Assembly (NCBI GenBank): GCA_023250585.1
Contig: JAHFAK010000005.1
Span: forward strand, 23,123 to 42,953
From: Deltaproteobacteria bacterium
GTDB lineage: Bacteria > Bdellovibrionota_F > JAHFAK01
Length of the DNA: 19,831 bases
Direction: 5' to 3'
The notes beneath the pieces are model-generated. The model saw nothing but the letters and a program-made list of their open reading frames with translations. It searched no databases and was not told the origin of the DNA. A program made the position numbers and the translations under genes. Shown piece after piece: positions 14,673 to 19,831 of the stretch (positions are counted from its first letter, which is position 1; each line of letters opens with the position of its first letter).

Positions 14673-14688
14673 TGCAAAATCCATGCCA
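14673..14688 (-). promoter_or_regulatory. Sigma-54 (-24/-12) promoter of the 13328-14620 gene
   Basis: Minus strand TGGCATGGATTTTGCA, identical over 16 bases to the site at 2883-2898. GG-N10-GC spacing is kept. The expected start near 14662 gives a leader of about 42 nt. Confidence 0.8.
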
Positions 14689-14710
14689 TACTTCATTCAT
14701 TTTTATACTA

Positions 14711-14834
14711 ATACTAAGTTGCATTCAAACGCTAACTGCGTTGGCTTCGTCGTCGGCTCCTCAACGTACTATTACGTACGTTTGCGTCGCCTTCTCCTTG
14801 CCGCCTTGTTATCATTTTGAATGCAATTTAGTAT
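14711..14834. repeat. MITE-like repeat with terminal inverted repeats (family A)
   Basis: 19-nt ends, 14711-14729 and 14816-14834, are reverse complements with one mismatch (ATACTAAGTTGCATTCAAA). The 86-nt centre is more GC-rich than its surroundings and shares GCATTCAAACGCTAACT, CGTTGGCTTCGTC and GCTCCTC with 7779-7847. No ORF. It lies 22 nt upstream of the sigma-54 site at 14673-14688. The remainder of the 14621-14974 gap holds that promoter and a gene fragment. Confidence 0.7.
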
Positions 14835-14843
14835 AAATAAATC

Positions 14844-14978
14844 GTGAAAATACACAAAAAATATATAAATATTCACGATGATATGGACAAAATCGTGAGT
14901 GAAGTTCATCGACAAACCATTGATGCTTTTTTAGAAAAAGGCGTATGGAAAATAGGGGTGGAGAAATCACCTCTTTAA
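14844..14978 (+). pseudogene. C-terminal gene fragment next to the repeat
   Basis: A short open frame of 44 residues from GTG14844 or 31 from ATG14883. It has protein-like composition (MDKIVSEVHRQTIDAFLEKG, then VWKIGVEKSPL) and reaches a TAA at 14976-14978. It abuts the right end of the family-A repeat, as if the upstream part was lost at the insertion. No ribosome site and no family recognised. It overlaps the stop of the convergent protease gene by 4 nt. It could also be a chance ORF. Confidence 0.3.
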
Positions 14979-16204
14979 GGAATCAAAATAGTTACGGGTA
15001 TTTCATGAACAAATGTCATTTCAGTAGTATCTTTCATACGTACAAAGGTGAGCTTGACTGAATCGACACTCTCGGGAAGTGTTCGCCACCACGTTACACT
15101 TATTTTGTGTATACTTACTCCATTAATATATATGAGGTGATCCCCAATTTGTATATCAAATAGTTCTGCTTTTGTTTCTGGAATAATATCATGAACAATC
15201 CATGAATCAGGGTATTTATCGAATGCAATACCAAACGTTCGTAATGGTGGAATAGAAATGGATGCGCAGGAGTCATCACCAAAATGAACAAGATTATTTT
15301 TTTGATCAAAAGTAAGAACGAAATTCTTAATCACATGGCCCCCCATAATTCCCCAAGGTTCAGTAGTGGGTATCAAGCTAACAAGAGGTGATGTAATACG
15401 AAAATTACCTAATGTAACATCTTCTTTAACACGGCCCTGCAATTGATGAGGAATTTCTCCGCTTATAGTTACCATTGAGAAACTATCAATTGGCCCTTGA
15501 GAGAATGTAAGGTATGATCCATAGCTAAATGGAATTCTAAAATATCCTGAATTGCCTGAGTCAATGATGATTGGAATCAGGGTTCCATCAAAAAATACAT
15601 TAATTATTGGAATCCCTTCATTGGGATCATAGGGAAGAATATTTTCACTCATTGTTCGATCTAAGTTTCCTGTAATGAGTTCTAACTTTTGTTGGGGATA
15701 ATCGATCTTTAAGAGATAATCTTTAAAGAATTGAAACCCTAGAATACCATGAAGTGGTTTGCCTATAATTTTTGAAAATTGTTCCAAATCCATTGTAATT
15801 CCATCAATATTTTGAAAATTAAAATCATTGATATCTAAAGAAGCAATTTTGAAGAGAGACGCTTCTCTACTGGAATTCGAATAAGGATTGGTAATCACCA
15901 TAGTTTCAGTATGTTGTATAGAAAGTTCTTTGAAAAGAGAATCAGAGAGAACGATGCCTACGTTTACTCCTGTATCGACCAAAAACGTGTAGGGGCCTTT
16001 GTTATTTATTGTTACTTCTGCGAGAGGAGTTGCATCCATTAACTCTACTGGAATTGAGAAAACAATTTTTGATGTTCTTTGAGAAATTTCTTGTGAATGT
16101 TTTACTGCCGCTTCATTTATTTTTTCGCTACTGATTGCAAAATTAATCAATAGAAGCGGTATGAGTAGAGTAAGTAGTATAAAGAAGTATTGTTTCATTT
16201 TCAT
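14975..16204 (-). CDS. Exported aspartyl protease with C-terminal PDZ domain
   Basis: 409 residues. A signal peptide or anchor (about 4-25, MKMKQYFFILLTLLIPLLLI) precedes two retropepsin/pepsin-like lobes. Lobe 1 has FLVDTG (DTG 77-79) and the later GILGFQFFKDY; lobe 2 has IIIDSG (DSG 215-217) and GIMGGHVIKNF. Both catalytic aspartates are thus present in one chain. A PDZ domain follows (about 322-405: GIAFDK, then AELFDIQIGDHLIYINGVS). It is likely a periplasmic or outer-membrane-associated protease that uses the PDZ to choose substrates. It is last of four closely spaced exported-protein genes, 34 nt after its neighbour. AAGG sits about 13 nt before ATG16204, further than ideal; an ATG at 16198 is an alternative. 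Confidence 0.85.
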   Translation of the reverse strand: MKMKQYFFILLTLLIPLLLINFAISSEKINEAAVKHSQEISQRTSKIVFSIPVELMDATPLAEVTINNKGPYTFLVDTGVNVGIVLSDSLFKELSIQHTETMVITNPYSNSSREASLFKIASLDINDFNFQNIDGITMDLEQFSKIIGKPLHGILGFQFFKDYLLKIDYPQQKLELITGNLDRTMSENILPYDPNEGIPIINVFFDGTLIPIIIDSGNSGYFRIPFSYGSYLTFSQGPIDSFSMVTISGEIPHQLQGRVKEDVTLGNFRITSPLVSLIPTTEPWGIMGGHVIKNFVLTFDQKNNLVHFGDDSCASISIPPLRTFGIAFDKYPDSWIVHDIIPETKAELFDIQIGDHLIYINGVSIHKISVTWWRTLPESVDSVKLTFVRMKDTTEMTFVHEIPVTILIP

Positions 16205-16238
16205 GTATAGTATGTACCTTGCGGTTCGATTTTATTGC

Positions 16239-17228
16239 CTATTGATAGATTTGAAACCAGCGATCAAATAACTCAATAAAGTCTTCTGCTGTTGCTATAT
16301 CCTTACCGAGAATAAGGCATAACGAGTTTGATCGTGAGTCTAATTTTTTCCATAATTCGCAGTTATTAGTCGTAACTATTCCGATTGGAATATTGAGTTC
16401 GTGTTTCCAATATAATAAAGTTCCCATGTCTCCTCCCATGATATCATCTTCTTTCCTATTTTCTGGTTCTGTTATATAAAGAACGCTTGCAATATTCTTT
16501 TTTCCAAGAAAGCTTTCTATAAAGCCGAGATTGTGTATCGGATTATATCCAACGGGAGAAGGAGCCGCAAATACAATATTTGCCTCGATCCAATCGCTGA
16601 TAGATCTATTTCCATCTATAGGTAAATGATCTAAATCTTCACTTCTTAAAACTTCGGTTATTGACGAGTCTTTTTGTATAATAAGAAGACTTATTGGTAT
16701 CAATAATCGATTATGATCCGCTAGAATATTTTTCAATTTTGAGAACCACTGTATTAATGCATTTTTAGGAGTATTTCCGCTATATGCTCCCCGAGGACCT
16801 TGTATTACAGTATTAAGAGCTTCTGAATTACCTATGACAATGACTGCTCGTTTTCCACTTACGATGCCGTGAGATTTGTTTCTGAGCATAAAAACAATAG
16901 TGTTGTTGTCTTTGATTATTCCAGGCTCACAGTAGCTTAATTCAGTGCTATCGTTCACTACGACTTTTGCAAAACTCATTGCAGAAGCTTTGAGCTCTTG
17001 AACGGATGCTCTCGTGTACGGTCGCCAAGGTTGATTATTGAAGTTACTATTTTTTTCACAGGCTTCTTTGCTTTTAAAAATATAGAATCGAGAAAATCGA
17101 TCAAAAGCTAAGCTTTCAGTATTTTTACGAAGTTCTACCTCAACAGTATAGAGCCGATCTCCTGCAGAAATAGTGCCTGCGCAGATGCAAAGAATAAAGA
17201 GGAAAAAGGGAATATATAATCGTTTCAT
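16239..17228 (-). CDS. Exported protein, possibly a vWA-like fold with degenerate metal site
   Basis: 329 residues with a clear signal peptide (MKRLYIPFFLFILCICAGTISAG, cleavage near 22). No confident family. By eye the part after about 125 follows a von Willebrand A pattern: KRAVIVIGNSEAL at strand 1, helix LIQWFSKLKNIL, strand PISLLII, a later helix-strand IESFLGKKNIASVLYITEPEN (compare xxLITDGE), then HELNIPIGIVTTNN (compare GIPIYTIGVG). The MIDAS DxSxS would be GNSEA, so metal binding is probably lost. A few cysteines are present (ACEK, YCEP, NCEL, LCLI). It starts 3 nt after the preceding gene, with GGTGA as its ribosome site inside that gene's end, so it is translationally coupled. The fold call is inference. 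Confidence 0.7.
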   Translation of the reverse strand: MKRLYIPFFLFILCICAGTISAGDRLYTVEVELRKNTESLAFDRFSRFYIFKSKEACEKNSNFNNQPWRPYTRASVQELKASAMSFAKVVVNDSTELSYCEPGIIKDNNTIVFMLRNKSHGIVSGKRAVIVIGNSEALNTVIQGPRGAYSGNTPKNALIQWFSKLKNILADHNRLLIPISLLIIQKDSSITEVLRSEDLDHLPIDGNRSISDWIEANIVFAAPSPVGYNPIHNLGFIESFLGKKNIASVLYITEPENRKEDDIMGGDMGTLLYWKHELNIPIGIVTTNNCELWKKLDSRSNSLCLILGKDIATAEDFIELFDRWFQIYQ

Positions 17229-17231
17229 AGT

Positions 17232-18089
17232 TCACCATGTAATGAGAGACTGTAACGTAGTCGCTTGGTCTTTAGTTACAATAGGTAGGCATGCCTTAAG
17301 AGCTTTGTTTATAGATTTGAGCTCTCCAGAATATTTTACCCATGACGCAATCTCTTTTGGCAGCTCTTTTTTTCTTTCTTCTTCAGTAAGCGGAGCTTCT
17401 TCGATGTGTTTAATCTTTAGTTGTATATCTTTTACTTTCGATTCGTTAGATGTATTGAGTATAGCTCGTTCGATTTCAAAAACTGCATGCCGAGAACTTT
17501 TTACTGAATGAATAATTTTATCCTTCAAACCATTAATGCTTTCCCTGAGTTTGATAAATATTTCGTTCATAATAGAATCTTCCAATGTTTTCGTCCACGG
17601 TGTAATTTTGGCAGTCCTCAATAGTAATTCAGAAAATTCATCTCCTAGGTGTTGATAGGCTGGAGACGAAGGAGGAGGCTCATTCAAAAAAAACGTTGTT
17701 ACAGAAATATTAAATTTTTGAAGATCCTTGTTGTACACCAATGAAAGTAATATCTGAGAATTAGTCTCATCTAATGTTACGATAACATCTTTTTCACTTT
17801 CATCGAGAAAATTTGCTTCTAATGAAAAGAGAGCTTTTCGTGCAAGAATAATAAGCGTATCATCAAATGCTGTATGAATTTCATAGAGCCTTGTATTATC
17901 ATCTCCGGAATAGTCATTTTCCTTATTGTCAGTAAAGGGATCAAAAATGTCCAATTCTTTAAGGTCCTTATTAAACAAACATTTGGTTATATTTTTATAA
18001 TCATTTCTTGGTTCTTCTTCGGCATAGATGTTTCCCAAAACTAATGCGCTCAAAAAGATAGTTGCGATAACGGTTTTTATTATCTTCAT
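17232..18089 (-). CDS. Exported protein, unknown function
   Basis: 285 residues from ATG18089. GGAGGG lies 6-7 nt upstream, whereas a longer frame from 18146 would overlap the previous gene and lacks a ribosome site. The signal peptide is MKIIKTVIATIFLSALVLGN followed by IYA, cleaved near 23. An acidic N-terminal part with two Cys (KCLF, and KACLP near the end) surrounds a predicted alpha/beta middle (LLSLVYNKDLQKFNISVTTF). The C-terminal half is helical and coiled-coil-like (about 165-270). No motif recognised. Second gene of the four-gene exported cluster, with 16 nt before it and 3 nt after it. Confidence 0.75.
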   Translation of the reverse strand: MKIIKTVIATIFLSALVLGNIYAEEEPRNDYKNITKCLFNKDLKELDIFDPFTDNKENDYSGDDNTRLYEIHTAFDDTLIILARKALFSLEANFLDESEKDVIVTLDETNSQILLSLVYNKDLQKFNISVTTFFLNEPPPSSPAYQHLGDEFSELLLRTAKITPWTKTLEDSIMNEIFIKLRESINGLKDKIIHSVKSSRHAVFEIERAILNTSNESKVKDIQLKIKHIEEAPLTEEERKKELPKEIASWVKYSGELKSINKALKACLPIVTKDQATTLQSLITW

Positions 18090-18105
18090 TATAATCCCTC
18101 CATGG

Positions 18106-19119
18106 TTATCTATTTTTCTCCCCAACCCAATGAAAAGGTAAAACACTCCATATTGACCATAAATCTTTGGTCCATTGTTCTACATTTTCTGCAGTAACGT
18201 TTATTTGAAATAAAATATTATTATATAGTTTCTGATTAGATTTAAATGTTTCCAATCCAAGAATCAGAACTAAATCTTGATTAAGTTTACCAAGTTCCCA
18301 ACTTGTGGTAACAGCATCATTGTTTCCATATTTATCCGCAAGATAACTTATCTTTTCTGCTGCTTCTTTAAATTCGATAGTCATTGGATTGAGAAAATTC
18401 TTTGTATAGTGGGAAGCATTGGGATGTACCTTTTCATTTTTTACTTCTCCAAATATGAATGGTGGCTTTGAGATAATAGCGATTTCATTCCCGGCGCCTA
18501 TATTTATCATATCGGTTAGGGCTTTTGTAGTTATCCTGTTGAGGATCCAACCTACTATTGAAGCTTGATAGGGATATTCCAGAAGGTTCATAAAATCATT
18601 GCCATATAATTGTTTCATCTCCAAAGCAGTAAGCGTATGATGAGGATCAACTATAACATGCATAGGAACATTGATATAGTCAGAACAGCCCGATTCCGGG
18701 AGATCTATTAGAAAAGTTATTTGATAAGGAAATGGGTACATTTTTATCTTAAAACGAGCAGGTACTTTAACCTTCTTATGGAATTCAATATGATGAACAG
18801 CACACTGAGCATTTAAAGCACGAAGCTTTTCAACATCTTTATTGTGAAGCATTACCATGAGTTCTTGAACAAAAGGAATTTCTTCTCCCGTTGGACATTC
18901 TACGCCAGTAAAAGTCGAAAGACTTTTAATCGAAGCAAGAATCTGTAAATACTCATCGACCTTTCCTATGTTTGGGTCAAGAAAACGAGGATCATGGTTT
19001 ACATACGTTTGTACTTCTCTACATTTTGTTTGTTGAGATTGTTGAGATGCCAAACTTGCATAGGGAATAATCAAAATTACAAAGAAAAACAATAATAATC
19101 TTTTATTATTTTTTTTCAT
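18106..19119 (-). CDS. Exported protein, unknown function, first gene of the cluster
   Basis: 337 residues from ATG19119, because AGG sits 6 nt upstream; an ATG four codons earlier (19131) has no ribosome site. The signal peptide is MKKNNKRLLLFFFVILIIPYASLAS. The mature part has TKCREVQ, GVECPTGEE, NAQCAVHH and SGCSDY (four Cys, possibly two disulfides). A beta-rich stretch (FKIKMYPFPYQITFLIDLP) is followed by a largely helical second half ending FHWVGEKNR. No family recognised. It is preceded by a sigma-70-type promoter (19163-19191) that probably drives all four genes down to the aspartyl protease. Spacing to the next gene is 16 nt. Confidence 0.75.
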   Translation of the reverse strand: MKKNNKRLLLFFFVILIIPYASLASQQSQQTKCREVQTYVNHDPRFLDPNIGKVDEYLQILASIKSLSTFTGVECPTGEEIPFVQELMVMLHNKDVEKLRALNAQCAVHHIEFHKKVKVPARFKIKMYPFPYQITFLIDLPESGCSDYINVPMHVIVDPHHTLTALEMKQLYGNDFMNLLEYPYQASIVGWILNRITTKALTDMINIGAGNEIAIISKPPFIFGEVKNEKVHPNASHYTKNFLNPMTIEFKEAAEKISYLADKYGNNDAVTTSWELGKLNQDLVLILGLETFKSNQKLYNNILFQINVTAENVEQWTKDLWSIWSVLPFHWVGEKNR

Positions 19120-19162
19120 TTTTAACCTCATGAGTCTGTTATAGTCATAATTTGCTATTTTC

Positions 19163-19191
19163 TATATATAGTATTTATTGCAACTAGTCAA
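19163..19191 (-). promoter_or_regulatory. Sigma-70 promoter of the four-gene exported cluster
   Basis: Minus strand TTGACT (19186-19191), 17 nt, TATATA (19163-19168), with a start near 19156 and a leader of about 37 nt. No sigma-54-type site was found upstream of this cluster. Confidence 0.5.
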
Positions 19192-19207
19192 TATTTATTA
19201 TAAAGTC

Positions 19208-19250
19208 TGTCCAGCCAAAAGAGATATGATATTTCTCTTTTGGCTGGACA
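19208..19250. repeat. Perfect 17-bp inverted repeat (hairpin)
   Basis: TGTCCAGCCAAAAGAGA (19208-19224) and TCTCTTTTGGCTGGACA (19234-19250) are exact reverse complements around a 9-nt loop. There is no T-run on either side, so it is not a normal intrinsic terminator. It may be a mobile-element end or a palindromic repeat; it lies just upstream of the exported-cluster promoter. Confidence 0.65.
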
Positions 19251-19251
19251 C

Positions 19252-19371
19252 ATCGAGTGTAGTGCTCACCCTTCATACCAGTACATACCGACTATGCCAA
19301 TCAATGATCGCCACTCAATATATACAATATACAACCTTCGACCGAAAATTGCCGGGCATGTTTCGGTTTAA
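19252..19371 (+). pseudogene. Decayed 3' end of a transposase (IS remnant)
   Basis: An open frame ends LRPKIAGHVSV and TAA at 19369-19371. The DNA TTGCCGGGCA[T/C]GTTT[C/T]GGT (19350-19366) is shared with the right end of the IS derivative at 12006-12023. No start or catalytic part is visible. The stretch ACCGAAA (19341-19347) / TTTCGGT (19361-19367) is itself an inverted repeat. It is probably the leftover end of a related IS. Confidence 0.35.
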
Positions 19372-19379
19372 AAGGATCA

Positions 19380-19407
19380 TTGAAAGAATAAAGCGATGTG
19401 ATACAAT
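19380..19407 (+). promoter_or_regulatory. Sigma-70 promoter of the zinc-ribbon gene
   Basis: TTGAAA (19380-19385), 16 nt, TACAAT (19402-19407). The -10 box ends 7 nt before ATG19415 and there is no Shine-Dalgarno sequence, so the mRNA is probably leaderless. Confidence 0.5.
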
Positions 19408-19414
19408 AAATATA

Positions 19415-19831
19415 ATGAGAACTAAATTTGGTTTTGAGATTTCTAAATCAACAAAGAAGTGCCCCGTGTGTGATGTACATTTATTTACTTTTTTGCACAA
19501 AGAAATAGCTATCGATGCATGTAAAAAATGTGAAGGCATTTGGTTTAAGAGTGGAGAACTTCAAAAAATTGTTAATAAAAAAGTAATCAGTCCTCTAAAG
19601 TTTAGAGTCAATAGTTCCCGTGGAGAAATAAAAATATGTCATACCTGTGGACATGATAACAACACTCAAAAAACTCATTGTGAAAAATGTAGTGCACCTT
19701 TAAAGAATCTTACGTGTTTAGATTGTACAAGTTTAATGTGTGAATATACTCATAAAAACGTTCTTATTGATTTTTGCCAGATTTGTGGGGCTTATTGGTT
19801 GGATAAAGGAGAGTTAAAAAAGGTAATAGAA
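19415..19831 (+). CDS. Multi-zinc-ribbon (zf-TFIIB-like) protein, 3'-truncated
   Basis: 139 residues, frame open at the right edge. The first zinc ribbon is CPVC (15-18) paired with CKKCEGIWFKSGEL, the typical CxxC ... CxxCxGxWxxxGEL of zf-TFIIB (PF13453) proteins. A short ribbon CHTCG ... CEKC follows near 73-90. A third module has CLDC paired with CQICGAYWLDKGELKK. It is a cytoplasmic-looking zinc-binding protein with no signal peptide in the visible part. Such proteins may carry a membrane domain C-terminally, which would lie outside the window. Its function is unknown. Transcription appears to start at a promoter placed just after an IS remnant. Confidence 0.8.
   Translation, partial: MRTKFGFEISKSTKKCPVCDVHLFTFLHKEIAIDACKKCEGIWFKSGELQKIVNKKVISPLKFRVNSSRGEIKICHTCGHDNNTQKTHCEKCSAPLKNLTCLDCTSLMCEYTHKNVLIDFCQICGAYWLDKGELKKVIE

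Noticed and set aside
17173-17511. Plus-strand ORF of 112 codons opposite the exported cluster
   Set aside because: Spans two coupled minus-strand genes with signal peptides and ribosome sites; no ribosome site or domain of its own.
1-19831. CRISPR arrays, tRNA or rRNA genes
   Set aside because: No regularly spaced short repeats, cloverleaf-like sequence or rRNA signature was seen on either strand.

Overview
The window is AT-rich DNA (mostly A/T third positions) from a diderm, Gram-negative-type bacterium. The diderm call rests on an MCE/Mla lipid-transport operon, a Pal lipoprotein, a periplasmic MepM-type M23 peptidase and many signal-peptide or lipobox proteins. Sigma-54-type promoters, an FHA-GGDEF diguanylate cyclase and the low GC would fit a Bdellovibrionota/'deltaproteobacterial' relative. 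That placement is inference; there is no rRNA or other phylogenetic marker here beyond tsaD and pal.

Layout. 1-2364 (+): the end of an MlaE-type permease, a strikingly degenerate ABC ATPase and an MCE-domain protein, tightly coupled. 2368-2856 (-): small lipoprotein with a sigma-54 promoter. 2998-5828 (-): an apparent operon pal - coiled-coil lipoprotein - tsaD - PAP2 phosphatase. 5841-6228: a long palindromic repeat, then a sigma-54 promoter for a second lipoprotein (6229-6819, +). 6864-7769 (+): FHA-GGDEF diguanylate cyclase. 7779-7909: a chimeric repeat. 7935-9203 (-): M23 peptidase. 9578-10497 (+): MNT-HEPN toxin-antitoxin-like pair whose nucleotidyltransferase carries an XRE helix-turn-helix. 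10592-11347 (-): secreted Cys-containing protein behind a sigma-54 promoter. 11704-12041: internally deleted insertion sequence. 12092-13285 (+): AAA/DUF4143-type ATPase behind a very good sigma-70 promoter. 13328-14620 (-): secreted helical protein with a sigma-54 promoter and a MITE-like repeat just upstream. 14975-19119 (-): a compact four-gene operon of exported proteins, three unrecognised and one a two-motif aspartyl protease with a C-terminal PDZ. 19208-19371: hairpin and IS remnant. 19415-end (+): zinc-ribbon protein, truncated by the window edge.

Main observations. (1) Five sites match the sigma-54 -24/-12 consensus with the invariant GG-N10-GC spacing. All lie upstream of genes for exported or lipid-anchored proteins and two are identical over 16 bases, which suggests a local sigma-54 envelope/secretome regulon. 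(2) The Mla ATPase has lost essentially all catalytic motifs yet remains open and translationally coupled. (3) The four-gene exported cluster (aspartyl protease-PDZ, a possible degenerate vWA-like protein and two unknowns) is the best candidate for an undescribed system. (4) Two MITE-like repeat families occur, with one chimeric copy joined at a shared GTCGC. (5) Several plus-strand genes have a -10 box so close to the ATG that leaderless mRNAs are likely.
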